Source: Neorhizobium sp. NCHU2750 (GTDB taxonomy: Bacteria; Pseudomonadota; Alphaproteobacteria; Rhizobiales; Rhizobiaceae). From it: DNA of 64,000 nt. The notes below the pieces were generated by a model. That model was not told the origin of the DNA. It did no database searches and was given only the letters and a program-made list of their open reading frames with translations. This document shows positions 16,904 through 25,383 of this stretch, one piece after another; within the stretch, counting starts at the first letter, position 1, and every line of letters begins with the position of its first letter. The position numbers were made by a program, and so were the translations under genes. Where the stretch lies: contig NZ_CP030827.1 in assembly GCF_003597675.1 (NCBI RefSeq), positions 2,790,001 through 2,854,000 of the forward strand, in the 5' to 3' direction.

Positions 16904-17416
16904 ATGCAGGAACAGGGTTTGAATACCGTCAATTTCGCAGGCCGCGCCGCGAATTCCTCGCAGTTCAAGACACTTTACTCGGAAGGCATGTCGCTGGTTG
17001 AAGAAACCGCGACCTACCTCGACGGTACCGGCCGCGCTGCATCCAAGGTTCTGCCCCGCATCGCTTCGGTACTTTATGCAGCAGAATCCATGCGCCTGAC
17101 CACCCGCCTGATGCAGATGGCCTCCTGGCTGCTCCTGCAGCGCGCCGTCAACAATGGCGAAATGTCCCGCGATCAGGTGCTTGCCGAAAAGAACAAGGTT
17201 CGTCTCGACGGCTTCAATGTCGATCGCAACGCGCCGGGCTGGAACGATCTGCCGGAAGGTTTCCGTGATCTCGTCGAGCGCTCGCTGCGCCTGCAGAACC
17301 GCGTGGCCCTTCTCGACCGCGAGATCTACCGCCCGTCCGACGCCGTTGTCATGCCCGACAATGAAAACAGCGTCCGCGCCCAGCTCAACCTGCTTCATAC
17401 CGCTTTCAGCAACTGA
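16904..17416 (+). CDS. rcdA: RcdA-type regulator of CtrA degradation (DUF1465)
   Basis: A 170-residue helical protein of the DUF1465/RcdA family. In Caulobacter RcdA is an adaptor in the ClpXP pathway that delivers substrates including CtrA at the G1-S transition. Typical family features are an all-helical core (FKTLYSEGMSLVEETATYLD, then VLYAAESMRLTTRLMQMASWLLLQRAV) and a less conserved C-terminal tail. I choose ATG 16904, with AGGA at 8-nt spacing, over ATG 16895 whose Shine-Dalgarno would abut it. A CtrA-like box lies upstream. The stop is immediately followed by the stop of the convergent P-loop gene. Confidence 0.88.
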   Translation: MQEQGLNTVNFAGRAANSSQFKTLYSEGMSLVEETATYLDGTGRAASKVLPRIASVLYAAESMRLTTRLMQMASWLLLQRAVNNGEMSRDQVLAEKNKVRLDGFNVDRNAPGWNDLPEGFRDLVERSLRLQNRVALLDREIYRPSDAVVMPDNENSVRAQLNLLHTAFSN

Positions 17417-17944
17417 TCAGTTGCTCGACAACCTGTCTGCATAAGCGGAAATTTCAGTGCGGCTCCTCAGCCGCACTTTTGCGTATTGGAATTCATTAAA
17501 CAGCCGCTGATGCGCCTCGAAGGAATTCCAGTTGTTCACTCGCTGCCGATATTTCGACACCCAGTCGATCAACTCGGCGAAATTTTCGTCACTTTCGCGA
17601 TACTGCTTGCCGCGCGCCTTCACATTGGCCACGCATTCGTCTTCCGGAAGATCGAGAAAGATCAGCAGGCTCGTGCGCGGCACCAGCACGTCGATCAGCC
17701 AGCCATAGACGCCTTCGACCAGCCATTCGGGGGCACGCGAAAGCCGCCTCACCTCCTCGGCAACCACGGCTTTATCCCGCGCAGCAGAGCCGAAACGCTC
17801 CGGCTGCCAATAGACATCGTCGAGATGAACCGGTGCACGCTCGAGACAGAGAGCAAGGCGCTTGGCGAGCCACGTCTTTCCCGAGCCGCCATTGCCCATG
17901 ATTGCCACCCGGCTGAAGACGCCATCTCCGACATGTCGAGCCAT
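17417..17944 (-). CDS. P-loop NTPase, adenylate-kinase/topology-modulation-like
   Basis: A 175-residue NTPase with a Walker A motif GNGGSGKT (about residues 16-23), then HLDDVYWQPERF and WLVEGVYGWLIDVLVPR (substrate/lid-like region) and a Walker-B-like LLIFLDLP. The layout matches the FlaR/topology-modulation group of small kinases related to adenylate and shikimate kinases, whose substrate is unknown. The start ATG 17944 has AAGGAG at 6 nt; an upstream ATG at 17974 is less likely. It is convergent with rcdA with no spacer. Confidence 0.85.
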   Translation of the reverse strand: MARHVGDGVFSRVAIMGNGGSGKTWLAKRLALCLERAPVHLDDVYWQPERFGSAARDKAVVAEEVRRLSRAPEWLVEGVYGWLIDVLVPRTSLLIFLDLPEDECVANVKARGKQYRESDENFAELIDWVSKYRQRVNNWNSFEAHQRLFNEFQYAKVRLRSRTEISAYADRLSSN

Positions 17945-18012
17945 TGCCTGCTCCTTCGCGACACGCCCGGGCATTGCTCACCGAGACCGCCTGCCGCCAG
18001 CGCCATGCAGAA

Positions 18013-18047
18013 AACGAAAAAAGCCCGGCTTGCGCCAGGCTTTTTTT
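18013..18047 (-). terminator. Rho-independent terminator of rpmE
   Basis: On the minus strand AAGCCTGGC pairs with GCCGGGCTT (one G-U) around a GCAA tetraloop, followed by a T-run. It is 25 nt after the L31 stop. Confidence 0.85.
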
Positions 18048-18067
18048 GGGTCCGCCTACGGTTCGGC

Positions 18068-18289
18068 TTAGAGGCCGAGGCCGCCGAAACGCTTGTTGAA
18101 CTTGGAAACGCGGCCGCCGCGGTCCATCAGCTGCTGGTTGCCGCCGGTCCAAGCCGGATGGGACTTTGGGTCGATTTCAAGGTTCATGACAGCGCCTTCC
18201 GAACCCCAGGTAGAGCGGGTTTCGTATTCGGTGCCGTCGGTCATGACGACCTTGATCATGTGGTAGTCGGGATGAATGTCAGCCTTCAT
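18068..18289 (-). CDS. rpmE: 50S ribosomal protein L31, zinc-free form
   Basis: A 73-residue L31 beginning [20 protein letters not shown] and containing [14 protein letters not shown] and a C-terminal [12 protein letters not shown]. There are no cysteines, so the CxxC-type zinc site of C+ L31 is absent, as in other Rhizobiales. The open frame reaches 18319, but ATG 18289 gives the family N-terminus and has AGGA upstream. It is monocistronic with its own terminator and divergent from the ABC exporter. Confidence 0.95.
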   Translation of the reverse strand: MKADIHPDYHMIKVVMTDGTEYETRSTWGSEGAVMNLEIDPKSHPAWTGGNQQLMDRGGRVSKFNKRFGGLGL

Positions 18290-18557
18290 GTCGATATTCC
18301 TGCTCTGCGGGGTCTCCATGCCGCTTTAGCGATCACCGACCCTCTTTAATGAATGAAGCCGCAGACCGGTGCGGTCACGGCTTCCCAATTCGATGCGGAG
18401 CCTATACAGGAAGGTCGCGACAAGCACAAGTACCCGCAAGGGTAAGATAACCGGGCCCCAAACGCCTTTTTATCCGGCGCCGACAACGCAGGAACGAAGG
18501 CCGTCATACCGGAGCCAAAGTATCGTGCCAGGGCACGATGCGCCAGCAGGAGATCGC
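18290..18557. promoter_or_regulatory. Divergent spacer, rpmE / ABC exporter
   Basis: A 268-bp intergenic region between divergent genes; it must hold both promoters. No specific operator is recognisable. Confidence 0.35.
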
Positions 18558-20354
18558 GTGGCAGACATGTCCGAGACCGAAAAGAAGAATCGCAGCCTGA
18601 AGCCCCTCGCCAGACTGATACCCTATCTCTCCCGTTATCGAAGGCTTGTCGTTTCGGCGATTTTCTTCCTGGTTCTCGCGGCGGCCACGACGCTCGCCCT
18701 GCCGCTTGCCGTCCGCCGCATGATCGATCATGGCTTCGCCTCCTCCGACGGCCATTTCATCAACAACTATTTCGGCATGCTCCTGGTTCTGGCCGTGCTT
18801 CTCGCGATCGCCAGTGCCATGCGCTATTACTATGTGATCACCATCGGTGAGCGCGTCGTGGCCGACCTGAGGCGCGAAGTCTTTGGCCATGTCACCCGCC
18901 TCTCCGCCTCCTTCTTCGACGTCAACCAGTCGGGCGAAATCGTCTCGCGCCTGACGGCCGACACGACCCAGATCAAGTCGGCGCTCGGGTCTTCCGCCTC
19001 CGTGGCGCTGCGCAACACCATCATGTGCCTCGGCGCAATCGGCATGATGATCTATACCAGCCCCGGTCTTTCGGCGCTGGTCCTCTGTGCCATCCCGGTC
19101 ATCGTCTTCCCGCTCGTCGGCTTTGGCCGCAACGTCCGCCGCCGGTCGCGTGCGGCGCAGGATACGCTGGCCGGGTCGTCTGCCTTTGCCTCCGAGATCG
19201 TCGGCGCAACCCGAACCGTCCAAGCCTTTGGTGAGGAGCCGGAAGCCGCCGCACGCTACGGCCGGGCGATCGAAAGCGTCTACGATGCGGCCCGTGCCGC
19301 CATCCGCGCCCGCGCCCTGCTGACCGGTTTTGCCATCCTTCTGATCTTCGGCTCGATCGTCGCCGTCCTTTGGTACGGCGCCCAGAGCGTCCTGTCGGGC
19401 GCCATGAGTGCCGGCACGCTCGGCCAGTTCGTGCTCTATTCGGTAATTGCCGCAAGCTCGCTCGGCCAGCTTTCCGAAGTCTGGGGAGAACTCTCCGCCG
19501 CAGGCGGCGCCGCCGAACGCCTGACTGAACTTCTGCAGGAAATCCCGGCCGTGCGGGACCCGGAAAACCCCGTCGCCCTGCCCCAACCAGCCCGCGGCGA
19601 GGTCGAATTCGAGCAGGTTTCCTTCGCCTATCCCGCCCGTGTCAGCGCCATCACGCTGAATGCGCTTTCGCTGAAGGTAAAGCCGGGCGAGACCGTTGCC
19701 ATTGTTGGCCCGTCCGGCGCCGGCAAGAGCACCATCTTCTCGCTCCTGATGCGCTTCTACGATCCGCAGAGCGGCAACGTGAAGCTCGACGGTGTCGAAC
19801 TGCGGCAGGCAAGGCTCACCGATATCCGCTCCCGCATGGCGATCGTGCCGCAGAACGTGACCATCTTTGCCGCCTCGATCCATGACAACATCGCTTTCGG
19901 CACGCCGGGCGCCAGCCGCGAGGCCGTGCGCGAGGCTGCGATCGCCGCCCAGGCCGACGAGTTCATCTCAAAACTCGACCAGGGCTACGACACGATGGCA
20001 GGCGAGCGCGGCATCACACTTTCGGGCGGCCAGCGCCAGCGCATCGCAATTGCCCGCGCCATCCTCAAGAATGCGCCGGTCCTGCTTCTCGACGAGGCCA
20101 CCTCGGCACTCGATGCCGAAAGCGAAACGCTGGTCCAGCGCGCGCTCGACGGACTGATGAAGGACCGCACCACGCTGGTAATCGCCCATCGCCTTGCGAC
20201 CGTGCTCAAGGCCGACCGCATTCTCGTGCTCGACAATGGTCGTGTCGTCGAGGAAGGCACGCATCAGAGTCTCGTTGCCCGTGGCGGCCTCTATGCCAAG
20301 CTCGCCCGGCTCCAGTTCCATGACCTGGAACAGCCGAGCGCAGCTGCCGTGTAA
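18558..20354 (+). CDS. ABC exporter, fused permease/ATPase (MsbA/LmrA type)
   Basis: A half-size exporter of 598 residues. The transmembrane domain has six helices between about residues 25 and 310. The nucleotide-binding domain has Walker A GPSGAGKS (lysine near residue 390), signature LSGGQRQR (about 488-495) and Walker B LLLDEATSALD (about 509-519) followed by the H-loop IAHRLAT. The GTG at 18558 has AGGAG at 6-nt spacing; ATG 18567 is the alternative, and the in-frame extension to 18369 is not supported. It probably exports a lipid, glycan or drug as a homodimer. The glucoamylase-like gene follows 110 nt later on the same strand. Confidence 0.9.
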   Translation: MADMSETEKKNRSLKPLARLIPYLSRYRRLVVSAIFFLVLAAATTLALPLAVRRMIDHGFASSDGHFINNYFGMLLVLAVLLAIASAMRYYYVITIGERVVADLRREVFGHVTRLSASFFDVNQSGEIVSRLTADTTQIKSALGSSASVALRNTIMCLGAIGMMIYTSPGLSALVLCAIPVIVFPLVGFGRNVRRRSRAAQDTLAGSSAFASEIVGATRTVQAFGEEPEAAARYGRAIESVYDAARAAIRARALLTGFAILLIFGSIVAVLWYGAQSVLSGAMSAGTLGQFVLYSVIAASSLGQLSEVWGELSAAGGAAERLTELLQEIPAVRDPENPVALPQPARGEVEFEQVSFAYPARVSAITLNALSLKVKPGETVAIVGPSGAGKSTIFSLLMRFYDPQSGNVKLDGVELRQARLTDIRSRMAIVPQNVTIFAASIHDNIAFGTPGASREAVREAAIAAQADEFISKLDQGYDTMAGERGITLSGGQRQRIAIARAILKNAPVLLLDEATSALDAESETLVQRALDGLMKDRTTLVIAHRLATVLKADRILVLDNGRVVEEGTHQSLVARGGLYAKLARLQFHDLEQPSAAAV

Positions 20355-20359
20355 ATGAC

Positions 20360-20428
20360 GCATGTTCCCCTGAACTGGCCATCGGTTTCGGGGAATACGC
20401 CTGAAAACAAGGACAGCAGGCACGCCGT
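20360..20428. repeat. Intergenic mosaic repeat, family B, copy 1
   Basis: It starts GCATGTTCCCCTGAACTGG, continues with a CATCGGTTTCGGG block and ends in AAAACAAGGACAGCAGGC. The same ordered blocks with substitutions are at 25222-25287. It is a rhizobial-type dispersed element in the spacer between the exporter and the glucoamylase-like gene. Confidence 0.65.
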
Positions 20429-20464
20429 GCTTGCCCAAATGAAAGACTGGCAAGGGAAAACCGG

Positions 20465-21721
20465 ATGATTGTCGAGCCGCTGGATCCGGATGCCCCGATC
20501 GATACCTTGCTGGAGGCGGTTCAGCGCCAGACCTTCCTGTATTTCTGGGATGGCGCACATGCGGAAAGCAAGCTCGTCTACGACAAGCGCTGGGTCAACG
20601 GCGCGATTGCCACCAACATGATCTCGATCAGCGGCACCGGCTTCGGCATCATGGCGATCATCGTTGCCGCCGAACGCCAATGGATCAGCCGCGCCGAGGC
20701 GCTGGACCGGCTCACCCTCATCCTCGAACGGCTGATGCTTGCCACCCGCTATCACGGCGCCTTCCCCCACATGGTCGATGGCGCCACCAGCGAGACCATC
20801 CAGTTCTCGCAATATGACGATGCCGGCGATCTCGTCGAAACGACGCTGCTTTTGCAGGGCCTGATCTGTGCCCGCGAATATTTCACCGGCGCGTCCGAGC
20901 AGGAACAGACGCTGCGGACCACCGTCACCCGCCTGTTTGACGAGGTGGAATGGAACTGGTTCACCCGCGGCAATGATGCCGGCCCGCTCTACTGGCACTG
21001 GAGCCCGACCCATGCCTGGGCGATGAACCTGCCGATCCGCGGCTGGAACGAGGCCCTGTCGGCCTATGTAATGGCTGCGGGCTCGCAGACCCATCCGATC
21101 GACCCCGAAAGCTATTCTTCCGGCTGGTCGCGCTCCGGCACGATGAAGAATGGCGAGACCTATCTCGGCACCATGCTGCCGCTGGGAGAGCCCTTCGGCG
21201 GCCCGCTGTTCATGTCGCAATATTCTTTCTGCGCGCTCGATCCGCGCGGCCTCTCCGACCGCTATGCCGACTACTGGCAGCAGGCGGTGGCGCATACCAG
21301 GATCAACCGCGACTATTGCATGACCGTGCCGGCCTATGAGCAATATGGTGTCTGGGGCCTCACCGCTTCGGAAGCGCCGAACGGCTACAATGCCAATTCA
21401 CCGACCTCAGACACCGGATCGATCGCCCCGACGGCAGCGCTGTCGAGCTTCCCCTTCCTGCCCGAACAAGCGGAGCAAGCCCTGCGCGCCATGCTGCGTT
21501 ACGAGGATGGCAAGCTGTTCGGCTCGTTCGGCTTCGTCGACGCCTTTGCCCCGGCGATCGACTGGTTGGCTCCGACCTATCTGTCGATCGACCAGGGCCC
21601 GATCGTCGCGATGATCGAAAACCATCGCACCGGCCTGCTCTGGAACCTGTTCATGAAGGCGCCGGAAATAAAGCGCGGGCTGGAGCGGCTGGGCTTTTCC
21701 TCAGACCGCTACATGGCGTGA
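20465..21721 (+). CDS. Glucoamylase-like (GH144/DUF3131-type) protein
   Basis: A 418-residue protein of the glycoamylase-like alpha/alpha-toroid family (related to GH144 endo-beta-1,2-glucanases). Recognisable stretches are QRQTFLYFWDGAHAESKLVY (about 20-39), SISGTGFGIMAIIVAAERQW, HWSPTHAWAMNLPIRGWNEA and DTGSIAPTAALSSFPFLP, with several acidic residues suited to catalysis. No signal peptide is seen, which would place it in the cytosol. Rhizobia make cyclic beta-1,2-glucan, so a role in turnover of such glucans is plausible but inferred. The ATG follows GGGAAAACCGG. Confidence 0.8.
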   Translation: MIVEPLDPDAPIDTLLEAVQRQTFLYFWDGAHAESKLVYDKRWVNGAIATNMISISGTGFGIMAIIVAAERQWISRAEALDRLTLILERLMLATRYHGAFPHMVDGATSETIQFSQYDDAGDLVETTLLLQGLICAREYFTGASEQEQTLRTTVTRLFDEVEWNWFTRGNDAGPLYWHWSPTHAWAMNLPIRGWNEALSAYVMAAGSQTHPIDPESYSSGWSRSGTMKNGETYLGTMLPLGEPFGGPLFMSQYSFCALDPRGLSDRYADYWQQAVAHTRINRDYCMTVPAYEQYGVWGLTASEAPNGYNANSPTSDTGSIAPTAALSSFPFLPEQAEQALRAMLRYEDGKLFGSFGFVDAFAPAIDWLAPTYLSIDQGPIVAMIENHRTGLLWNLFMKAPEIKRGLERLGFSSDRYMA

Positions 21722-21731
21722 AGACGGGCGG

Positions 21732-21950
21732 TCAGTCCGCCCGCTCGAACACCCATTTCACCACATATTTGCCATTCGGCTTCAACTTGGTCTTGGCCCT
21801 CATCGTGACCGGGCCGCCAAGTGCCGCTTCCGCCTTGTCGAACATCTCGCGTGCTTCGGCCATCGCCTGATGATAGGCGCTGTTGTCGCGGCGCGGCGTA
21901 TCCGCCACCGCCTTGATCAGGGCGTTGATCTCGTCTCTGTCGGAGGCCAT
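21732..21950 (-). CDS. Small hypothetical protein at the end of the MotA/MotB-like operon
   Basis: A 72-residue, mostly hydrophilic protein. It has a helical N-half (DRDEINALIKAVADTP, then YHQAMAEAREMFDKAEAALG) and a basic beta-like C-terminus (MRAKTKLKPNGKYVVKWVFE). It starts 3 nt after the MotB-like stop, so it is surely co-transcribed and probably coupled. I do not recognise the family. Convergent with the glucoamylase-like gene. Confidence 0.75.
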   Translation of the reverse strand: MASDRDEINALIKAVADTPRRDNSAYHQAMAEAREMFDKAEAALGGPVTMRAKTKLKPNGKYVVKWVFERAD

Positions 21951-21953
21951 CGA

Positions 21954-22985
21954 TCAGCGTTCCGTCAGCTTCAGTTCGATACGACGGTTCTGCGCCTTCG
22001 CTTCAGGCGTATCGCCCGGAGTGATCGGCTGGAACTCGCCGAAACCGGCCGCAACCAGCCGGTTGGCCGGTACGCCCTTGGAGATCAGGTACTTGACCAC
22101 CGATGTGGAGCGCGCCGACGAAAGCTCCCAGTTGTCACGGTAGCGGCCCGTGCCTGACAGCGGTGAATTGTCGGTATGCCCGTCGACCCGCAGAACCCAG
22201 TTGATCTCGGCGGGGATTTCCTTGGCGAGATCGAGAAGTGCGGCCGCAAGCTTGTCCATCTCCGCGCGCCCGGCATCGTCCAGTTCGCTTCCGCCGACCG
22301 GGAACAGCACTTCCGACTGGAACACGAACCGGTCGCCGACGACGCGGATATTCTCCCGGTCCGACAGGATCTCCCTCAGGCGGCCGAAGAAGTCGGAACG
22401 ATAGCGATTGAGTTCCTGTACCTTGGCGGCAAGCGCCACGTTGAGACGCCGGCCGAGATCGGCGATCTGCGCCTGCGAATTGACATCTTTGGCCTCCGAT
22501 GCCTGCAGCGCCTGTTCGACGGCGGCGATCTGCGCCCTCAGTGCGGCGATCTGCTGGTTCAAAAGCTCGATCTGGCTTGCCGCCCGCTGGCTGATCTGCT
22601 GCTGCTGGGTGAGCTGGGTCGTCAGTTCCCCGACCTTGGCATTAGCCGCATCGCTGGCGCCTGCCCCCTGGTTGAGCAACTGTTGCAGCCGCGACCGGTC
22701 ACTCTCGACCGATGCGAGCGAGGATTGCAGGTTGGCTAGCTGATCCTCGAGATCCTGGTTGCCGCTCTTTTCCAGGGAGAGAAGGTTGGTCAGTTCGGCG
22801 ATCTGGCTGTTCAGCCGGTTCAGCACCTCGTCACGGCCGGTGATCTCACGGCTCAGCAGAAACTGCGCCAGCACGAAGACCGTGAGCAGGAACATGATGG
22901 CCATGAGAAGCGTGGACAAGGCATCCACGAATCCCGGCCAGAAATCGACGCTGCGTTCGCGGCGGCGGTTCTTGGCAAGCGCCAT
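21954..22985 (-). CDS. MotB/OmpA-like peptidoglycan-binding protein
   Basis: A 343-residue inner-membrane protein. It has a cytosolic basic N-terminus and a single TM at about residues 15-40 (FWPGFVDALSTLLMAIMFLL), with the plug-proximal aspartate at D21 typical of MotB/TolR/ExbD stators. A long coiled coil follows (about 50-190, repeated LNQQIAALRAQIAAVE-type heptads), then a C-terminal OmpA domain (about 215-340) with RVDGHTDN and NRRIELKL motifs that bind peptidoglycan. It is co-transcribed with the MotA-like gene 3 nt upstream. The coiled coil makes it longer than flagellar MotB of similar type, so it is probably a non-flagellar stator. Confidence 0.88.
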   Translation of the reverse strand: MALAKNRRRERSVDFWPGFVDALSTLLMAIMFLLTVFVLAQFLLSREITGRDEVLNRLNSQIAELTNLLSLEKSGNQDLEDQLANLQSSLASVESDRSRLQQLLNQGAGASDAANAKVGELTTQLTQQQQISQRAASQIELLNQQIAALRAQIAAVEQALQASEAKDVNSQAQIADLGRRLNVALAAKVQELNRYRSDFFGRLREILSDRENIRVVGDRFVFQSEVLFPVGGSELDDAGRAEMDKLAAALLDLAKEIPAEINWVLRVDGHTDNSPLSGTGRYRDNWELSSARSTSVVKYLISKGVPANRLVAAGFGEFQPITPGDTPEAKAQNRRIELKLTER

Positions 22986-22988
22986 CGC

Positions 22989-24059
22989 TTATTTCCCCCC
23001 GATCTTGTCGGCCGCGATCTTGTCGGAGAGACGATCCAGCGTGCGGCGCATCGCCTTCGATTCCTCCTGCTGCGCCTCGATCCAGTCGCGCAGCATCTGC
23101 TGCTCGTTGCGCATGTTCTTGACGAGGCCCTGGATCCCCTCGGCGAGATTGGCCATCGCCGTCATCGACCGCTCGTTATCGGCACCGTCATGGGAGGCCT
23201 TAGCCTGTGCGGCGGCAAGCTTGCGCAGTTCCGCCGTCAGCGCCTTCAACTCCTCTGTCGCACCATTGCCATTACCCTCGCCATCGGCGATCGGCCCGTC
23301 GTAACCGACATCGGTGACGGAGGAGAGCCAGTTTTCCAGTTCGGTATAGAAGCGGTTCTGCGCCCGGCCCGCCTGCAGGTCGAGAAAGCCGAGGATGAGC
23401 GAGCCGGAAAGGCCGAGCAGCGAGGACGAAAACGCCGTGCCCATGCCGGCAAGCGGCTTGGCCAGCCCGCTTTTGATCGCGCCCAGAATGTCGCTCGATC
23501 CGTTGGAAGACGGGTCCAGCGCGCCGATTACGTCGCTGATCGAGCCGATCGTGCCGATCAGGCCCCAGAAGGTGCCGAGCAGGCCGAGAAACACCAAAAG
23601 GCCGATGAGGTAGCGCGAGGTGTCGCGCGTCTCGTCAAGCCGCGTTCCGATCGAATCGAGGATGGAGCGATAGGCGACCGTCGACAGCGACACCTTGCGG
23701 CGGCGGCCGATCAGCGTGCGCATCGGAGCAAGCAGCCGCGGTTCGCGCCCCACCTTTTCGGCATTGCCGCCGGCTGCACGATAAGCATTGAACCAGCCGA
23801 CTTCGCGCGCCAGGCTGATCACCTGCACGAAGACGAGCAGGATGCCGATCGCCAAAACGCCGAGAATGAGGCCGTTGAGGCCCGGATTGGTCTGGAAGGC
23901 ATGCTGCGCCTGCCGGTAGAGAATGGAGGCGACAAACCCGACGAGGATCAGGAAGATGAGCATCGTCCAGAGGAAGGATGCGGGATTGGAGAGCCTGTGC
24001 TTGTAGCCGCCCCGGCCCGTCTCAGACTCGTCCAGATCATCCACCGTCGCATTCGCCAT
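22989..24059 (-). CDS. MotA/TolQ/ExbB-like proton channel protein
   Basis: A 356-residue membrane protein. Hydrophobic segments lie at about residues 28-48, 63-83, 168-195 and 208-232, the last two forming the conserved MotA/ExbB core (GLLVFLGLLGTFWGLIGTIG; GMGTAFSSSLLGLSGSLILG). The C-terminal 100 residues are hydrophilic and helical, with predicted coiled coil (LKALTAELRKLAAAQAKA; EAQQEESKAMRRTLDRLS). It is the first gene of a three-gene operon. No flagellar genes are near, so it probably energises an envelope function through the partner OmpA-type stator. The substrate or role is unknown. Confidence 0.88.
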   Translation of the reverse strand: MANATVDDLDESETGRGGYKHRLSNPASFLWTMLIFLILVGFVASILYRQAQHAFQTNPGLNGLILGVLAIGILLVFVQVISLAREVGWFNAYRAAGGNAEKVGREPRLLAPMRTLIGRRRKVSLSTVAYRSILDSIGTRLDETRDTSRYLIGLLVFLGLLGTFWGLIGTIGSISDVIGALDPSSNGSSDILGAIKSGLAKPLAGMGTAFSSSLLGLSGSLILGFLDLQAGRAQNRFYTELENWLSSVTDVGYDGPIADGEGNGNGATEELKALTAELRKLAAAQAKASHDGADNERSMTAMANLAEGIQGLVKNMRNEQQMLRDWIEAQQEESKAMRRTLDRLSDKIAADKIGGK

Positions 24060-24189
24060 AATACGCCTCGACTCCGCTTAACTGAACCGGAGGCTAGTGG
24101 AAAATTACGACGAATTGAAGTGTGCAGACATGCGAAATCAGTGCGCTACCGATGAGCAAGCACTGAATTTCTTCGGATCTTCCGGTGAC

Positions 24190-24990
24190 TTATCGGCTCG
24201 GGATCGGCCGGTTGATCACTTCAACCATGGCCTTCTGGATCAGCTCGTTGCCGGCAACCACGTTGCGGCTTTCGAACATGTCGGTCGTGCCCTTCATGTC
24301 GGACACGAAGCCGCCGGCTTCACGGATCAGCACCAGTCCGGCTGCCATGTCCCAGGGCGAAAGATCCATTTCCCAGAAGCCGTCGAGGCGGCCTGCAGCC
24401 ACATAGGCGAGATCGAGCGCGGCTGCGCCCATCCGGCGCACGCCGGCGACTTCGCCCATCACGTGGCGCAGCTCGACGAGGAACTTGCCGTGATTGCCGC
24501 GGCCGAGATGCGGTACGCCGCAGCCGACGACGCAATCCGACAGCACGCGGCGGGCAGCCACGCGAATACGGCGATCGTTGAGGAAGGAACCGCCGCCCTT
24601 TTCAGCCGTGTAGAGCTCGTCCGTTGCCGGATTGAAGATCACGCCGGCAACGATCTCGCCATTGCGCTCCAGCGCGATGGAGACTGCGAACTGCGGAATG
24701 CCGTGGAGGAAGTTGGTCGTGCCGTCGAGCGGATCGACGATCCACCGATGCGCGCCGTCGGTGCCCTTCTCCTCGCCACCCTCTTCGCCGAGGAAGCCAT
24801 AGGTCGGGCGCGCCTTCATCAGCTCGTCGCGAACGATCTTCTCGGCCTTGAGGTCTGCCTGCGAAACGAAATCGCTCGGTCCCTTGACCGAAACCTGCAG
24901 GTTCTGCACCTCGCCGAAATCCCTGGTAAGCGATTTGCCTGCCTTCAAGGCAGCCTGCACCATGACATTGAGAAGCGCTGAACGGGCCAT
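24190..24990 (-). CDS. suhB: Inositol-1-monophosphatase family protein SuhB
   Basis: A 266-residue Mg2+/Li+-sensitive phosphatase of the inositol monophosphatase family. Motifs are GEEGGEE (metal ligand, about 68-74), WIVDPLDGTTNF (about 83-94) and SPWDMAAG near residue 215. It could dephosphorylate inositol phosphate; in other bacteria SuhB also participates in rRNA antitermination complexes. It starts at ATG 24990 and has 130 bp to the MotA-like gene downstream. A long spacer with mosaic repeats lies upstream. Confidence 0.93.
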   Translation of the reverse strand: MARSALLNVMVQAALKAGKSLTRDFGEVQNLQVSVKGPSDFVSQADLKAEKIVRDELMKARPTYGFLGEEGGEEKGTDGAHRWIVDPLDGTTNFLHGIPQFAVSIALERNGEIVAGVIFNPATDELYTAEKGGGSFLNDRRIRVAARRVLSDCVVGCGVPHLGRGNHGKFLVELRHVMGEVAGVRRMGAAALDLAYVAAGRLDGFWEMDLSPWDMAAGLVLIREAGGFVSDMKGTTDMFESRNVVAGNELIQKAMVEVINRPIPSR

Positions 24991-25383
24991 TTCGGAATCC
25001 TTGAGCCCCGGAAACCGGCTGACCGGGAGAGCGGGCTAGACTGATTTTGTTGATTGGGCGGCTTCAAGACCACAAATTGCCGGTAAATTCAAGTCGTCCA
25101 AGTGGACCGCACAGCATCGGCCCGAAAATCCGAATCGATTTTCGCGGAGCACGATGCGCAGATTTGAAAAATTTGGATCATCCTTTGTGCGTCCATTCGC
25201 ATGCACAAAGGATGATCTACAGCATGTCTCCCGAAAGTGGTCACCGGTTTCGGGATAAAGACATGCCAAAAACAGACAGCTAAAGCACGGTCAGCGAATC
25301 TGAAAGATCGCGACCTGCTTTAGTGTTGTCATTCGCCGCACAGCCTGCGAAAGGAAGACAAACAGACGTCGGAGACTTGGCCA
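24991..25383. other. 393-bp repeat-rich intergenic region upstream of suhB
   Basis: It contains a 15-bp perfect inverted repeat (25176-25217) fused to a mosaic repeat (25222-25287). The part nearest suhB must hold its promoter. A conserved RNA (Rfam suhB/mmgR) is known upstream of suhB in some alphaproteobacteria, but I could not confirm it here by eye. Confidence 0.5.
25176..25287. repeat. Inverted repeat plus mosaic repeat family B, copy 2
   Basis: GATCATCCTTTGTGC (25176-25190) is exactly inverted at 25203-25217 around a 12-nt loop. Four nt later begins a block (GCATGTCTCCCGAAAGTGG ... CACCGGTTTCGGG ... AAAACAGACAGC) related to 20360-20428. This composite structure is typical of rhizobial intergenic mosaic elements. 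Confidence 0.75.

Noticed and set aside
21732..24059. Zorya-type defence system (ZorA/ZorB-like)
   Set aside because: The MotA/MotB-like pair is present but the channel protein lacks the very long tail of ZorA and no ZorC, ZorD or ZorE effector is adjacent; the third gene is only 72 codons.
24991..25383. suhB/mmgR small RNA
   Set aside because: Expected by gene context only; I could not see its hairpin pattern, and the visible structure is a dispersed repeat.
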